Below, in pieces: positions 1 through 13,590 of a stretch of 64,000 bases of DNA. The notes under the pieces were generated by a model that ran no database searches, was not told where the DNA came from, and saw nothing but the letters and a program-made list of their open reading frames with translations. A program made the translations under genes and the position numbers. Within the stretch, counting starts at the first letter, position 1. Every line of letters begins with the position of its first letter. The DNA is taken from NCBI GenBank assembly GCA_021405325.1, contig QWII01000062.1:30389-94388 (forward strand), read 5' to 3'. The stretch is from Caldilinea sp. CFX5 (GTDB lineage Bacteria > Chloroflexota > Anaerolineae > Caldilineales > Caldilineaceae).

Positions 1-2
1 AA

Positions 3-314
3 CTGATGGTGCAAGATGGCGCGCTGCATTTGGTTGACCAACTGGGTGACGCCTTGAGTCAGGTTGCCACCGGGCGCAGTGGTGCGCCCACCAAAGCCGA
101 AGTGGTCAGCGCGGTGGCGCTCTCGGCCGAAGAGCAAGCGGAGTTACGCCGTTCGCTGGCTGCCCGTTATGGCGAAGGGTTGACCTTTACCTTTTCGGTT
201 GATCCGTCGCTCATGGGCGGGTTGCGGGTGCGGGTCGGTGATCGTTTGATCGATACATCCGTGGCGAGCCGCCTACAAGCCATGCGCGAGACATTAAGCG
301 CCGTTGTTCGTTAA
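3..314 (+). CDS. atpH: ATP synthase F1 delta subunit, C-terminal part
   Basis: The gene enters from outside the window, so only about the last 104 codons are visible, ending in TAA. The protein would be the delta (OSCP-like) stalk subunit that joins F1 to the peripheral stalk. The visible part has the typical delta C-terminus: a helical region followed by strands around VDPSLMGGLRVRVGDRLID, then SRLQAMRETL. Position directly before atpA on the same strand supports the call. It could also be the end of a fused b-delta protein, which some lineages have; the upstream sequence would decide this. Confidence 0.88.
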   Translation: MMVQDGALHLVDQLGDALSQVATGRSGAPTKAEVVSAVALSAEEQAELRRSLAARYGEGLTFTFSVDPSLMGGLRVRVGDRLIDTSVASRLQAMRETLSAVVR

Positions 315-370
315 GGCCCAGCGCCTGAACAGATCACATGAACGGTTACACCGCTACCGATGAAAATAAG

Positions 371-429
371 TCCTGAGTCCTGAGTCAACTGACCGGACTG
401 CGGACTGTGGACTCTGGACTGCGGACTGT
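371..429 (+). repeat. Heptanucleotide tandem repeats upstream of atpA
   Basis: Five back-to-back heptamers of the form GGACTGC/GGACTGT/GGACTCT run from 395 to 429, preceded by two TCCTGAG units at 371-384. They end about 12 bases before the atpA ribosome binding site (AGGAGG, 439-444). They resemble the short tandemly repeated heptamers known from filamentous cyanobacteria. Function unknown. Confidence 0.8.
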
Positions 430-451
430 TTTCAGAACAGGAGGAGTACCT

Positions 452-1969
<1,518 letters not shown>

Positions 1970-1971
1970 TT

Positions 1972-2135
1972 GGTGACAAGGTGAAGGGGTGACAAGGTGA
2001 AGGGGTGACAAGGTGATAGGAGCGTAAGATCATAAGCTGGCAGTGTGGTTTGATTGATAAATCGTTCTGCCTAGCTCATGCGCCAACTTTCTATTCACCC
2101 TGTCACCCTGTCACCCTGTCACCCTGTCACCCTGT
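1972..2135 (+). repeat. Two facing octamer arrays between atpA and atpG
   Basis: Six octamers alternating GGTGACAA and GGTGAAGG run from 1972 to 2019. Five perfect CACCCTGT octamers run from 2096 to 2135. The two arrays are complementary apart from a few G-T or A-C positions, so the transcript can fold into a long stem with about 76 bases between. The second array stops just before the atpG ribosome binding site. Confidence 0.85.
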
Positions 2136-2166
2136 CAGACTGCGGCCTGGCTAAAGGAGAGTTCTC

Positions 2167-3030
2167 TTGGCTAGTACACGTGAAATTCGCCGACGTATTA
2201 AGTCGGTTAAAAATATTTCGCAAGTGACCAAAGCGATGGAGGCTGTTTCGGCGGCCAAGATGCGTAAGGCGCAGAATCAGGTGCTTGCCACCCGCCCTTA
2301 TGCCGAACAGGCGCGCAATGTGCTGGCCTATATTGCCCGTTTGTCGGGGAACGAAACGCACCCATTGCTTGAACAGCGCCCGGTGAAACGGGTGGGCGTG
2401 ATGCTGGTGACGGCGGATCGCGGCCTGGCCGGCGGCTTTAACATGAATGTGATCAAGAAGGCTGCTACCCTCATGCGCGAGAAGCGCAAGGCGGGCGCCG
2501 AAGTCCAGGTCGTCACCGTCGGCAAAAAGGGCCGCGACTGGATGTTGCGCTATGATCCGGTAATTCGCGCTGAATTTTCCAAATTGCCCGATTCACCAAA
2601 GAGCCAGGACATCGCCCCCATTGCCCGCGTCTTGCTGGACGATTACATGCAGGGTCACTTTGATGAAGTCTATGTGGTTTACACCGACTTTGTCAACACG
2701 ATTAAACAAGAGCCGGTAGCACGCAAATTGTTGCCGGTGGAACGCCCGACGGAAGCCGCCACCGGCATGGCGCCGGAGTATATCTTCGAGCCAAACCCGG
2801 AAGTCGTCTTGGGCCAGGTTCTCATGGGTTTTACCGAAGTCCAGATTTTGCAAGCACTTTATGAGTCGCTGGCAAGTGAACATTCGGCGCGGATGGTCGC
2901 CATGCGCAATGCGACCGACGCCGCCAACGAATTAATTGGCTCTTTAACCTTAACCTATAACAAAGCCCGCCAGGAAAACATCACGACCGAATTGATGGAT
3001 ATTATTGGCGGTAGTGCAGCCGTGAAATAA
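2167..3030 (+). CDS. atpG: ATP synthase F1 gamma subunit
   Basis: Central rotor shaft of the ATP synthase; 287 aa, normal length. The N-terminal coiled-coil start ([31 protein letters not shown]) and the C-terminal helix ([37 protein letters not shown]) are both clear family signatures. The start codon is TTG at 2167, supported by AAAGGAGA at 2152-2160; there is no ATG that would keep the conserved N-terminus. It lies between two repeat-filled gaps in the atp operon. Confidence 0.97.
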   Translation: MASTREIRRRIKSVKNISQVTKAMEAVSAAKMRKAQNQVLATRPYAEQARNVLAYIARLSGNETHPLLEQRPVKRVGVMLVTADRGLAGGFNMNVIKKAATLMREKRKAGAEVQVVTVGKKGRDWMLRYDPVIRAEFSKLPDSPKSQDIAPIARVLLDDYMQGHFDEVYVVYTDFVNTIKQEPVARKLLPVERPTEAATGMAPEYIFEPNPEVVLGQVLMGFTEVQILQALYESLASEHSARMVAMRNATDAANELIGSLTLTYNKARQENITTELMDIIGGSAAVK

Positions 3031-4532
<1,502 letters not shown>

Positions 4533-4556
4533 AGCGCGGGTATAAGGATAAGCATT

Positions 4557-4991
<435 letters not shown>

Positions 4992-5037
4992 GCTTTGTCG
5001 CTGGTCGTTGCCCTGTTGGCGAATAGATTTTGAAGGA

Positions 5038-5067
5038 AGCCGGATCTCCTACGAGATCCGGCTTTTT
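5038..5067 (+). terminator. Rho-independent terminator of the atp operon
   Basis: A perfect 11-bp stem (AGCCGGATCTC against GAGATCCGGCT) with a 4-base loop is followed at once by a run of five T. It lies just after atpC. Confidence 0.93.
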
Positions 5068-5079
5068 GGCGTGAGGACA

Positions 5080-5387
5080 CTACAACGGATCCGGAAAGTA
5101 GCGGATTTTTAGTTTGATAAGAATGGGGCATGATTGAAGCCGCATTCAGCTAAATCAGTTATACTGAGTTCAGCTTGAAAATCAACATATCCAAACGATA
5201 GGGATGAGAGAATCGTAGGTGCTGCTTGTAGCTGCACTTGCCAGGCGAACCAGTGCAGCTACAAGCAGCACCTACGATTCCCCCCATTCATTTTGCCTAG
5301 AACGCCGGTTTTCAATCTGATTCAAGTATAATCGATAAAGTATGGTCAATGCAGGTGAAAATCCGCTACTTTCCGGATCCGTTGTAG
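5080..5387. repeat. Nested palindromic element E1
   Basis: The outer arms, 5080-5109 and 5358-5387, are perfect 30-bp inverted copies. A middle zone is degenerately inverted (near 5158-5190 against 5300-5335). The centre is a perfect 28-bp inverted repeat, 5211-5238 against 5252-5279, with a 13-base loop. The inner stem begins AATCGTAGGTGC and is related to that of element E2 at 20.4 kb. There is no coding sequence inside. It fills the gap between the atp terminator and the mreB homologue and may be a miniature mobile element or a fold-back duplication. Confidence 0.85.
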
Positions 5388-5495
5388 GATTCTTGCCGCC
5401 CAACCATACCGACTGCTTTTTCCGTAGTTGCGTGAAATAAATATTTTCAGTTAAACTAGTTATGATGCTGCTGGATTGACTGCTGTTTCTTCTAC

Positions 5496-6533
5496 TTGAG
5501 TAATCCTATGTTTGGAAAACACATTGGTATTGATTTAGGCACCGTCAACGTGCTGGTTCATGTTAAGGGGCGCGGGATCGTCATGCACGAGCCTTCAGTC
5601 GTCGCCATTCGCCTGCGCGATAATACAATGGTGGCGGTGGGTCATGAAGCGTATGACATGTTGGGGCGCACGCCGGAAAGTTTGGAAGTGGCCCGTCCCA
5701 TTCGCGACGGCGTGATCGCCGACTTTGTCGTTACTGAAGGGATGTTGCGCTATTTTATCCAAGCGATTGTCGGCAACCCGAATCCCCTGTTCCGTAACCT
5801 CTTTAAGCCCAAAGTGATGATCAGTACGCCGCGCGGTGTCACCAGCGTCGAAGAGCGCGCGGTCCATGATGCCGCCATGCAGGCCGGCGCCGGCGCGGCC
5901 TATCTGATTCCTGAACCGCTGGCGGCGGCCTATGGCGCCGGTTTGCCCATCGGCACGCCAACGGGCAACATGGTGGTCGATATGGGCGGCGGCACCACCG
6001 AAGCGGCGGTAGTCTCCATGTACGACATTGTCGTTTGGAGCAGCGTGCGCGTCGGCGGCAACCGCTTTGATGAAGCGATTGTCAACTATGTACGCAAAAA
6101 ATATAATTTATTAATTGGCGAACAGACCGCCGAAGACATCAAAATTGCCATCGGCAGCGCGTTGCCGATGGAAGACGAGCGCCAAATGGAAGTGCGCGGG
6201 CGCGACCAGGTGACCGGCCTGCCCAAAATTATTCAAATTAATAGTAGTGAAGTCACCGAAGCCATTGCTGAGCCATTGCAGGCTGTGGTCAGCACCGTGC
6301 GCGCCACGCTGGAAAAGACGCCGCCGGAACTGGCCGCTGACATTATTGATCGCGGCATGGTCTTGACTGGTGGTGGCGCCCAGTTGCGCAATATTGCCCA
6401 GTTGCTGACCCAGGAAACCGGCGTTCCCTGTTATGTGGCGGAAAATCCCATTGCATGTGTCGCGCTGGGGGCAGGGAAGGCGCTGGAAAATTATGAAATT
6501 ATGCGCCGTAGCTTGCCGATTGTGCCCAATTAA
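5496..6533 (+). CDS. mreB: MreB-family rod-shape protein
   Basis: Actin-like filament protein that guides cell-wall synthesis at the membrane. The product is 345 aa, a normal MreB length. The actin-fold nucleotide motifs are present: phosphate-1 [12 protein letters not shown] near residue 12, phosphate-2 [16 protein letters not shown] near residue 160, and the adenosine motif [11 protein letters not shown] near residue 290. The start is uncertain: TTG at 5496 gives [11 protein letters not shown], while ATG at 5508 gives MFGKHIG; neither has a convincing ribosome binding site. No mreC or mreD follows, so it may be a free-standing paralogue. Confidence 0.92.
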   Translation: MSNPMFGKHIGIDLGTVNVLVHVKGRGIVMHEPSVVAIRLRDNTMVAVGHEAYDMLGRTPESLEVARPIRDGVIADFVVTEGMLRYFIQAIVGNPNPLFRNLFKPKVMISTPRGVTSVEERAVHDAAMQAGAGAAYLIPEPLAAAYGAGLPIGTPTGNMVVDMGGGTTEAAVVSMYDIVVWSSVRVGGNRFDEAIVNYVRKKYNLLIGEQTAEDIKIAIGSALPMEDERQMEVRGRDQVTGLPKIIQINSSEVTEAIAEPLQAVVSTVRATLEKTPPELAADIIDRGMVLTGGGAQLRNIAQLLTQETGVPCYVAENPIACVALGAGKALENYEIMRRSLPIVPN

Positions 6534-6796
6534 GGAAATTAGCCCAAAGCTGCGCCGGCGCTTTGCCCTCCTATTTGCTGTCTAAATGGCGTGCTTTTTA
6601 CAATTGGGGGCGACAAATTGTTGTATTTAAATGAAAACGCTGGTTTTCTACGCATTTTCTCACAAAATTGTGCATTAACGCGTTTTTGATTTTTGCATGA
6701 TAGTGCAAGTTGAATTACAATTGAACTGTCGGTCTGGACAAAAGCTTTGCTACCAATCTTTTGCCAGGGCGATAATCCTACATTTCGAGGTATTGA

Positions 6797-7180
6797 GTGC
6801 AACAGCGCAACGTCATACAAACACAACATGCCCCTGCTGCAATTGGACCCTATTCCCAAGCAATTCGCGCAGGTAACTTAGTTTTTGCCTCGGGCCAATT
6901 AGGTCTCGACCCCCAAACTGGAAAATTACAAGACGGCGTCGAAGCGCAAGCTCGCCAGGCATTGGCCAATGTCAAGGCGTTATTAGCCGCGGCCGGCACA
7001 AGCGTGGAGCGGGTGGTTAAAGTCACCCTCTTCCTGGCCAACATGGCCGATTTTGCCAAAGTCAATGCCATTTACGGCGAAGTTTTCAACCATGAACCGC
7101 CGGCGCGCAGCACTATTCAGGTCGCTGCTTTGCCGCTGGGGGGTCTGGTTGAGATCGAAGTTGTCGCTTTGGTCGATTAG
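6797..7180 (+). CDS. ridA: RidA-family enamine/imine deaminase
   Basis: Small trimeric cytosolic enzyme of the YjgF/YER057c/UK114 family that hydrolyses reactive enamines and imines, for example 2-aminoacrylate from PLP enzymes. The product is 127 aa, the family length. Signatures are AAIGPYSQAIRAGNLVFASG, the substrate-binding Arg in PPARSTIQVAALPLGGLVEI, and the C-terminal EVVAL. The start is GTG at 6797, with CGAGG 6 bases upstream. A small hairpin (GATCCCTT against AAGGGATC, 7194-7214) lies after the stop but lacks a T run. Confidence 0.93.
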   Translation: MQQRNVIQTQHAPAAIGPYSQAIRAGNLVFASGQLGLDPQTGKLQDGVEAQARQALANVKALLAAAGTSVERVVKVTLFLANMADFAKVNAIYGEVFNHEPPARSTIQVAALPLGGLVEIEVVALVD

Positions 7181-7401
7181 TCTACTTGTCCGCGATCCCT
7201 TCTAGCAAGGGATCATTCGCGCTCGGGTTTCGGTGTACCACTGCTGTCAGTGGTCTGTTTTTTGCTGCGCGCCTGCCAGCCGATGGGCGAAACGCGCAGG
7301 ATCAATCCGCCCGCTTTTTAACGAAATGGGGGTGAATTGGTTGAGCAGAGCCAGCCACGACACCAGGGTTGTTATTATTTTATTCGGAGGAAATTGTTTG
7401 C

Positions 7402-8754
7402 ATGAAGGGAAATGGTCAAGCATTGGTTACTGCAATGCAAGGTTCGTGGCTTGGAACGTCGAATGAACTTCACCCGATGGCGCTCCTGCTCAATGAGATT
7501 GACAGCTCATTACAGGAACCGCAATTTGGGGAAATTCGCAACGGCATCATTGTTGACAAGCGCTCCCATGAATTGTTAGTCGATATCGGCTTCAAATCAG
7601 AAGGCGTGGTGGCCGGACGCGAAATGGAGCGCATCAGCGACGAAATCCATACGCTTCGGATTGGCGATGAAATCCCTGTCTACATTATGCGTGAAGACAA
7701 GGACGGCAATCTGATGCTGAGTGTAAGCCGTGCGCTGGCAGAAAAAGATTGGGAGCGCGCCGAAGGGTTGATGGAGAGCCAAAGCATCTTTGATGGCATT
7801 GTCGAATCCTTTAACCGCGGTGGCGTGATCATCAAGCTGGGGCATGTGCGGGGCTTTGTGCCGGCGAGTCAAATGAGCAGTGCTGTACCTGATTTCTCTT
7901 CCGGCGCAGAGGGCGAAGCTGAGTTGCCTGAGGGTGATGACCGCTGGTCCTCGCTGGTGGGTGAATCGCTCAAGTTGAAGGTGATCGATGTCGATCGCAA
8001 GCGCAACCGCCTGATTCTCTCCGAACGGTTGGCCATGCGCGATTGGCGCCGCCAGCAAAAAGAACAGTTGCTGGAAACCCTCAAGGAAGGCGCTACTTGT
8101 GAAGGCGTCATCAGCAACATTGCCGACTTTGGCGCTTTTGTGGACCTGGGCGGGGCTGACGGGTTGATCCACCTGAGCGAACTCAGTTGGAATCGCGTCA
8201 ACCACCCGAATGAAGTGGTCAGCGTTGGCGACCGCGTCAAGGTGCAGGTCTTGTCGGTCGATCTCGATCGCAAACGCATCGGCTTGAGTATGCGCCGGCT
8301 CATGCCCGAACCGTGGGAAATTATCAACGAGTATTACGAAGTCGGCCAGATCGTCCGCGGCCGCATTACCAAGTTGGTCAACTTTGGCGCCTTTGCTCGC
8401 CTGGATGAGAATGGCGTGGAAGGGTTGATTCACATCAGTGAACTCTCCGACCAACGGGTGGCCCATCCGCGTGAAGTGGTCAAGGAAGGCGAAGAGTACG
8501 ACCTGCGCATTATCCGGATCGACACCGATAAGCGCCGCATGGGGTTGAGCCTGAAGCAGGCGCTGCCGCCGGAAGAAAAGCCCGAACTCGACTGGCAGAT
8601 TGCTCCGAGTGATGGGGGAAGCGATGGGGGAAGCGATGGGGGAAGCGATGGCAGTAATGATACTGACGACCACAGCGCCAATGGGGTGACGAACGGCGTA
8701 GCGAAAGCGGTCGTGGCGGCGATGAGCGCTGACATGCTCCAACCGGCGGGTTGA
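7402..8754 (+). CDS. S1-domain RNA-binding protein (ribosomal protein S1 homologue)
   Basis: Protein of 450 aa with four S1 (OB-fold) domains in a row, starting near residues 42, 122, 225 and 310. The last two are the most canonical ([44 protein letters not shown]). It is expected to bind mRNA at the ribosome, as S1 does. The start is ATG at 7402 with CGGAGGAA upstream. The C-terminus is a low-complexity acidic tail: a 12-bp repeat (GATGGGGGAAGC, three copies plus a partial, near 8608-8650) encodes SDGG units. A terminator follows. Confidence 0.93.
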   Translation: MKGNGQALVTAMQGSWLGTSNELHPMALLLNEIDSSLQEPQFGEIRNGIIVDKRSHELLVDIGFKSEGVVAGREMERISDEIHTLRIGDEIPVYIMREDKDGNLMLSVSRALAEKDWERAEGLMESQSIFDGIVESFNRGGVIIKLGHVRGFVPASQMSSAVPDFSSGAEGEAELPEGDDRWSSLVGESLKLKVIDVDRKRNRLILSERLAMRDWRRQQKEQLLETLKEGATCEGVISNIADFGAFVDLGGADGLIHLSELSWNRVNHPNEVVSVGDRVKVQVLSVDLDRKRIGLSMRRLMPEPWEIINEYYEVGQIVRGRITKLVNFGAFARLDENGVEGLIHISELSDQRVAHPREVVKEGEEYDLRIIRIDTDKRRMGLSLKQALPPEEKPELDWQIAPSDGGSDGGSDGGSDGSNDTDDHSANGVTNGVAKAVVAAMSADMLQPAG

Positions 8755-8808
8755 GCTTCGTAAGTAAACTGTCATGCCATTACTTAATTTTATGCGGTAG
8801 AATAGGAA

Positions 8809-8838
8809 ACGAGGGTGCGGTTAGCATCCTCGTTTTTT
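8809..8838 (+). terminator. Rho-independent terminator after the S1 gene
   Basis: The stem ACGAGGGTGC against GCATCCTCGT (one G-T pair) encloses a 5-base loop and is followed by a run of T. Confidence 0.88.
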
Positions 8839-9221
8839 ATATCGAATTTCCCAATAACGACCTACCCTGCTCTGTTAATCATGGCTTGGTCAAAAGCGGG
8901 GTTCAACCGCAACAGAAAATTGTGTCGATTACGTTTAATGATTATTATCCACTATTCTTTGGTGTTTTTTGAACCATGTCGTGCCTAGCGCACGTATGCG
9001 AAATTACGTATAGCAAAAGATTAATCGAGTATAATAAACGCTGTAATCTTGTGTCGTTTTGTCGTACAGTGCTAATTTACTCTTGAAGATAGGGGAAACG
9101 GCGTCCAAAGCTTACGTTTTACCTTGATGCGTAGAGCAACCATCGGTGCAACGTTGTTTTTTAGTTAGTTGCCTGCCTGCTGGTGGAGTAGCCGAAAGCT
9201 TGAATATAGTCGGTTATGCGG

Positions 9222-9251
9222 TTGACAAATTGTTACACTCATCGGTACAAT
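9222..9251 (+). promoter_or_regulatory. Strong sigma-70-type promoter for clpC
   Basis: TTGACA at 9222-9227 and TACAAT at 9246-9251 with an 18-bp spacer. Transcription would start near 9258, leaving a leader of about 250 bases before clpC. I found no convincing CtsR or CIRCE operator next to it. The rest of the 8755-9505 gap holds a possible second -10 (TATAAT, 9030-9035) and no open reading frame I trust. Confidence 0.72.
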
Positions 9252-9505
9252 ACGCATAGGAACCTCTGCACTCTCACCAGCTTAGTTTCTACCATCGGCT
9301 CCGGTTGACGATTGTTAGTTATCCAGTACGGATCGAGCGTCAATCGGGTAAATAAGTACGTCTCGTTAGCGTGCCCCACCCCCCAGCGGCCTGATGAGCA
9401 AGATTGGGAAAGAGGAACTCAAGTTACGGCAGTTGCGCTACTACTCTGTTACAGTTAGCACAACCAGCGAGCGTAGAATTCTTCACAGGATTTTGAGGAA
9501 GAGAT

Positions 9506-12031
9506 ATGTCAGATAAACTAGATCGTTTTACCAAACGTGCGCGGCGTGTGCTAACGCTCGCACAAGAAGAAGCGTTACGCCTGAATCATAACTATATTGG
9601 CACCGAACATCTGCTGTTAGGGCTGGTCCGTGAAGAGAATGGCGTTGCTGTGAAGGTGTTGCGCGAACTCGGCGTCGAACCCGGTCAGGTGATTCGGGCC
9701 GTCGAACGCACCGTTGGCAGAGGTGAACGGGCGCCCTTTGGCAAACCCACGCTGGCCCCCCGCACCAAGCGGGTCATTGAATTGGCCGTCGATGAAGCGC
9801 GGCTGATGGGCCACCACTATATCGGCACGGAACACCTCCTGCTGGGCTTAGTGCGTGAAGGGGAAGGCATCGCCGTCAACGTTCTACGTGGGTTGGGGAT
9901 TAATTTGGATCGCGTGCGCACACAGACGGCACGCAACCTGCTGCAAAACCAGGCGCAAAGCAAAGAAAAGCAAAAGAAAGAATCGAAAACGCCCCTGGTC
10001 GATCAGTTGGGTTATGACCTCACCGCCGCCGCCGAAGAAGGCCGGCTGGATCCGGTCATCGGGCGCCACAACGAGATCGAGCGGGTGATCCAAATTCTGA
10101 GCCGCCGCAACAAGAACAACCCGGCGCTGATCGGCGAGCCGGGTGTCGGCAAGACGGCGATTATTGAAGGGCTGGCACAGCGCATTATTGAAGGCAATGT
10201 GCCGGAACCGCTGTTGAACAAGCGTGTTCTCATGTTGGATGTCGGTAGTCTGGTCGCCGGCACCATGTATCGTGGTCAATTTGAAGAGCGTCTGAAGAAG
10301 GTCATCGAAGAGATTATCACCTCGCAGTCGATCCTCTTTATTGATGAAGTTCACATGTTGGTGGGCGCCGGCGCCGCCGGTAGCAGTGTCGATGCGGCGA
10401 ACATTTTGAAGCCTGCCCTCGGTCGTGGTGAACTACAAGTCATCGGCGCCACTACGTTAGATGAATACCGCAAGTATATTGAGAGTGACGCCGCCTTAGA
10501 ACGCCGTTTCCAACCGGTGATGGTCAACGAACCGTCGATTGAAGAAACGATTGAGATTTTGCGGGGCGTCAAGGGGCGCTACGAAGAGCATCACAAGTTG
10601 ATTATTACCGAAGATGCCATTTACTCTGCCGCTCATTTGGCCGCCCGCTATGTGCCGGATCGCTTTATGCCGGACAAGGCCATCGACCTGATCGACGAAG
10701 CCGGCAGCCGCGTGCGCATGTACAAGGCGCCTTTTGCCGCTAATCTGCGTGAGACCTTTATGAGTCTCAAGAAGTTGCAGAAGCAGAAGGATGAGGCGTT
10801 GGAGACCCAGCGCTTTGATGACGCCATCGACCTGCGCTACCGTGAAGTCGAACTGGAAGCGCGGCTTAATGAATTGCGCGAAGGCTGGAACGAAGCGGCT
10901 AACCAACCCAAGGTCAACCCGGAAGACATTGCCGAAGTGGTGGCAATGTGGACGGGCGTGCCGGTCAACCGCATTGCCGGTGAAGAGCGCGAACGGCTCT
11001 TGGAGATGGAAAAGGTGATGCGCCAGCGCATTATCGGCCAGGAAGAACCGATCAAGGCGATCAGCCGGGCGGTACGCCGTGCGCGTGCCGGTCTGAAAGA
11101 TCCCAAGCGCCCCATTGGCACCTTTATGTTCCTTGGCCCCACCGGCGTCGGCAAGTCGGAAACGGCGAAGACGCTGGCTGAATTCCTCTTTGGCAGCGAA
11201 GAGGCGCTCATCAAGTTGGACATGAGCGAATTTATGGAGCGCCACAATGTCAGCCGTCTGGTCGGCGCCCCCCCAGGCTATATCGGCTATGAAGAGGGCG
11301 GTCAGTTGACCGAGGCGGTGCGCCGTCGCCCCTATTGTGTGGTGTTGTTGGATGAAATTGAAAAGGCGCACCCGGAAGCCTTTAATATTTTGTTGCAAAT
11401 CATGGAAGACGGCTATCTGAGTGATGCCAAGGGCCGGCGGGTGGACTTCCGTAATGCGCTGATCTTGATGACCAGCAACATCGGCGCCAAGCTCATTCAG
11501 GGCGCCAATCGTCTTGGTTTTGCCATGACCAAGGAAGATGAAGCGAATCGCGAACAGGAATACGAGTCGATGAAGGCCAAGGTGATGGACGCCTTGAAGA
11601 AGACCTTCCGCCCCGAATTCATCAATCGGCTCGACGGTGTCATGGTCTATCGCAGCCTCTCGCGCAGCGAGATCGCCCAGATCGTGGACTTGCAGTTGCG
11701 CCCGCTGCGCCTGCAACTCACCGAGCAGGAGGTCACGCTGGTGATCACTGAAGCCGCCCGTATGGCGATTGCCGAAGCCGGTTTCGACCCGGATTACGGC
11801 GCCCGTCCGTTGCGCCGGGTGATCCAAAACCGCATCCAGGACACCTTGAGTGAACAGTTGTTGTCCAACCGCTTTGTGGCCGGCGATACGGTGCAGGTCG
11901 ATTATCGCGACGTGACCAACGAAGATGGTCGCACCATCAAGGACTTTGTCTTTGAGGTCATCGACCATGAAGATGTGGACTTAGAAGAAGACGAAGAGAC
12001 GACCGCGGCGCTTGCTGCTTTGCTGCAATAA
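9506..12031 (+). CDS. clpC: ClpC-type AAA+ unfoldase subunit of the Clp protease
   Basis: Hexameric ATPase that unfolds proteins and feeds them to ClpP; 841 aa. Domains in order: two Clp-N repeats (residues 1-150), AAA1 with Walker [10 protein letters not shown] near 210 and Walker [15 protein letters not shown], a UVR middle segment near 425-460 ([24 protein letters not shown]), AAA2 with GPTGVGKSE near 544 and [14 protein letters not shown], then the C-terminal small domain and an acidic tail. The LGF loop for ClpP docking is present ([12 protein letters not shown]). The start is ATG with TTGAGGAAGAG upstream. It is monocistronic, with its own promoter and terminator; no mcsAB or ctsR lies next to it. 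Confidence 0.97.
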   Translation: MSDKLDRFTKRARRVLTLAQEEALRLNHNYIGTEHLLLGLVREENGVAVKVLRELGVEPGQVIRAVERTVGRGERAPFGKPTLAPRTKRVIELAVDEARLMGHHYIGTEHLLLGLVREGEGIAVNVLRGLGINLDRVRTQTARNLLQNQAQSKEKQKKESKTPLVDQLGYDLTAAAEEGRLDPVIGRHNEIERVIQILSRRNKNNPALIGEPGVGKTAIIEGLAQRIIEGNVPEPLLNKRVLMLDVGSLVAGTMYRGQFEERLKKVIEEIITSQSILFIDEVHMLVGAGAAGSSVDAANILKPALGRGELQVIGATTLDEYRKYIESDAALERRFQPVMVNEPSIEETIEILRGVKGRYEEHHKLIITEDAIYSAAHLAARYVPDRFMPDKAIDLIDEAGSRVRMYKAPFAANLRETFMSLKKLQKQKDEALETQRFDDAIDLRYREVELEARLNELREGWNEAANQPKVNPEDIAEVVAMWTGVPVNRIAGEERERLLEMEKVMRQRIIGQEEPIKAISRAVRRARAGLKDPKRPIGTFMFLGPTGVGKSETAKTLAEFLFGSEEALIKLDMSEFMERHNVSRLVGAPPGYIGYEEGGQLTEAVRRRPYCVVLLDEIEKAHPEAFNILLQIMEDGYLSDAKGRRVDFRNALILMTSNIGAKLIQGANRLGFAMTKEDEANREQEYESMKAKVMDALKKTFRPEFINRLDGVMVYRSLSRSEIAQIVDLQLRPLRLQLTEQEVTLVITEAARMAIAEAGFDPDYGARPLRRVIQNRIQDTLSEQLLSNRFVAGDTVQVDYRDVTNEDGRTIKDFVFEVIDHEDVDLEEDEETTAALAALLQ

Positions 12032-12070
12032 GTGCGTTGGCGTCAGCTTAGGAAACACATAACTTGTTAG

Positions 12071-12106
12071 AACCAGGCTCACCAGTAGTTGGTGAGCCTG
12101 GTTTTT
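12071..12106 (+). terminator. Rho-independent terminator of clpC
   Basis: A perfect 13-bp stem (AACCAGGCTCACC against GGTGAGCCTGGTT) with a 7-base loop, running into T residues. Confidence 0.92.
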
Positions 12107-12269
12107 ATGACCTTTCTTGGTTTGGCTTCTAAACAGCGACACATAATAACACTTTGTAGGTCAATGAATTTCGTGGTATTATTCGAGTCATCGGTTGTGT
12201 ACCCAACAGCGAAACGGAAAATACAAGGTGTCGTGAACGCTATCACTATCTCAATGGAGAACTGAGTTG

Positions 12270-12875
12270 ATGCAGGTAACAATGAATGCAACTGCAGCTA
12301 GTACATTCGTGGTGAATGAGACTGAAGCCAAACGCCTAGCTGGCATGTATGTGACCACGCAAATTGCGCCAGCACTGTTTGTGTCGGATCGGGCTTCTTA
12401 TCACAAGGCGCATGATACTTGGTTGCTGATGATCCGTTGTGCCGAGAGTTCTCTCCATACACTTGAAGTCAAGGCGCAGACCGGTCAGGTCGTACCACTA
12501 ACGCAGGAACAGATTTGCTTGGTGCGTCAGCGGGCAGCGATTGCATCAGCGCGTAGTTGTCATACATTGCCATACGATGAAGATGGCTATGTAGTAGCCG
12601 AGTATGCTCGTCAGCGCGCCAATGAGTATCTGGACGCCAGTCTTTCTATGTTTTACTATGCAGCCGATCCGCTATTTGTGCCGGGGGAAGCGCCAACCTG
12701 GCAGATGACCATCCTCTTTCAAATGTACGGCGTTGGGCCATTGACCATCGGCACAATGCATGTCAATGCTTACACTGGTGAACCAGTGGCGCTACCCGAC
12801 GCCGAACTCACACAAATTCGAGAATGCACCAGTACTATTATTAGGAATCAGACACCGACGACAGCAAGAGGCTGA
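12270..12875 (+). CDS. Hypothetical protein with two PepSY-like halves, upstream frame of a C39 locus
   Basis: No function recognised. The product is 201 aa, with no signal peptide or membrane span. It holds two similar segments, LEVKAQTGQVVPLTQEQICL and MHVNAYTGEPVALPDAELTQ, a pattern of strand, TGE/TGQ turn and helix like that of PepSY-type inhibitory domains. The start is ATG at 12270 with GGAGA upstream (TTG at 12267 is also possible). The last 116 bases overlap a C39 peptidase frame. A single -1 shift near 12823 would join the two into one protein, so this may be the propeptide half of a frameshifted gene. Confidence 0.55.
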   Translation: MQVTMNATAASTFVVNETEAKRLAGMYVTTQIAPALFVSDRASYHKAHDTWLLMIRCAESSLHTLEVKAQTGQVVPLTQEQICLVRQRAAIASARSCHTLPYDEDGYVVAEYARQRANEYLDASLSMFYYAADPLFVPGEAPTWQMTILFQMYGVGPLTIGTMHVNAYTGEPVALPDAELTQIRECTSTIIRNQTPTTARG

Positions 12876-13311
12876 TTGTTTAGTTGCCTGTGCCAAGATG
12901 GTGCTGGACTACTTAGGCATTCCAGTTGAATACGCTGATTTGGCCCGGCGACTTGGCGCTACAGAGCAGGGTACACCATTTTCAAATATAGAACGGTTGA
13001 CAAGATTAGGCTTGTTTGTACAGACGGGTAGGTATGGCGCCCCTAGTCTCTTTGAAGATGCTATCGAGTGGGGCCTGCCTGTGATCGTCGCTGTCAAAAC
13101 CCTGAATTGGCAACACTGGGGTGAAATTCTCACCGATCACGCTGTGGTAGTCGTTGGTGTTGATCAGGCGCATGATCAAATTTATATCCATGATCCATTC
13201 TTTGCCGATGCACCAATCGTAATGTCACTTATCGAGTTTGAAGGTGGTTGGATTGAACGAGACCAGCGCTACGCAGTGATCAGCTTGACTTCACCGGAAG
13301 ATCAGGAGTAA
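12760..13311 (+). CDS. Peptidase C39-like (papain-fold) domain
   Basis: Carries the C39-like cysteine-protease signature: RRQQEADCLVACAKMVLDYL with the probable catalytic Cys, then DHAVVVVGVD with the catalytic His, and YIHDPFF with the Asp. Such domains cleave double-glycine leaders or act as stand-alone cysteine peptidases. The true start is unclear: the codons between 12760 and about 12825 are a shadow of the upstream gene, and no start codon lies between 12823 and the catalytic motif. Expression may need a frameshift from the upstream frame, or the locus may be broken. No ABC transporter is attached. Confidence 0.6.
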   Translation: MSMLTLVNQWRYPTPNSHKFENAPVLLLGIRHRRQQEADCLVACAKMVLDYLGIPVEYADLARRLGATEQGTPFSNIERLTRLGLFVQTGRYGAPSLFEDAIEWGLPVIVAVKTLNWQHWGEILTDHAVVVVGVDQAHDQIYIHDPFFADAPIVMSLIEFEGGWIERDQRYAVISLTSPEDQE

Positions 13312-13346
13312 AAAGGTAGAACAGAGTAGCGCTTTCTCTGATCGAC

Positions 13347-13375
13347 TTGGCTACTTTAGGTGATTCAGGTATACT
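13347..13375 (+). promoter_or_regulatory. Promoter of the solitary hicB-like gene
   Basis: TTGGCT at 13347-13352 and TATACT at 13370-13375, spaced 17 bp. The -10 lies 17 bases before the start codon, with AGGAGG between. The -10 is embedded in a dispersed motif (TGATTCAGGTATACT) that is also seen in element E1 and at 63.9 kb. Confidence 0.6.
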
Positions 13376-13392
13376 AAGGGCAGGAGGTTCTG

Positions 13393-13590
13393 ATGAAATA
13401 TAAAGTTGTCCTACACCAATCAGAAGAAGGCTTTAGCGTCTGGGTGCCGGGCCTGCCGGGTTGTGTTTCGCAAGGAGACACGGAAGCGGAAGCCCTCGTA
13501 AACATTGCCAACGCCATTCAGGAGTATTTGGAAGTAGTTAAGGAGCAAATCAAAGGCAACCTTGTACGCGAAGTCGCGGTAGCAACATAG
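13393..13590 (+). CDS. HicB-like antitoxin domain, solitary
   Basis: Protein of 65 aa with the HicB partial RNase-H-like fold: MKYKVVLHQSEEGFSVWVPG, LPGCVSQGDTEAEALVNI, NAIQEYLEVV. It lacks the extra DNA-binding helix-turn-helix of longer HicB proteins. It has a strong AGGAGG site and its own promoter. The next 20 codons after the stop (13592-13651, starting MPKPNHWRQ) look like a HicA start that ends early, so the partner toxin may have been lost. A full hicAB pair lies on the other strand 100 bases away. Confidence 0.78.
   Translation: MKYKVVLHQSEEGFSVWVPGLPGCVSQGDTEAEALVNIANAIQEYLEVVKEQIKGNLVREVAVAT

Noticed and set aside
5427..5465. Promoter for the mreB homologue (TTGCGT and TAAACT, spacer 18)
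   Set aside because: Both boxes match poorly and the AT-rich context gives several equally weak options.
8884..8908. CtsR-like GGTCAAA heptad upstream of clpC
   Set aside because: Only one heptad fits, the second is GGTTCAA, and the site lies over 300 bases before the clpC promoter with no ctsR nearby.
8895..8912. GGTTCAA box that could be a tRNA T-loop
   Set aside because: No acceptor, D or anticodon stem can be drawn around it; no other tRNA signal is seen in the window.
10496..11968. Open frame of 490 codons opposite clpC
   Set aside because: Antisense shadow of a highly conserved gene with strong codon bias; no ribosome site or family match.
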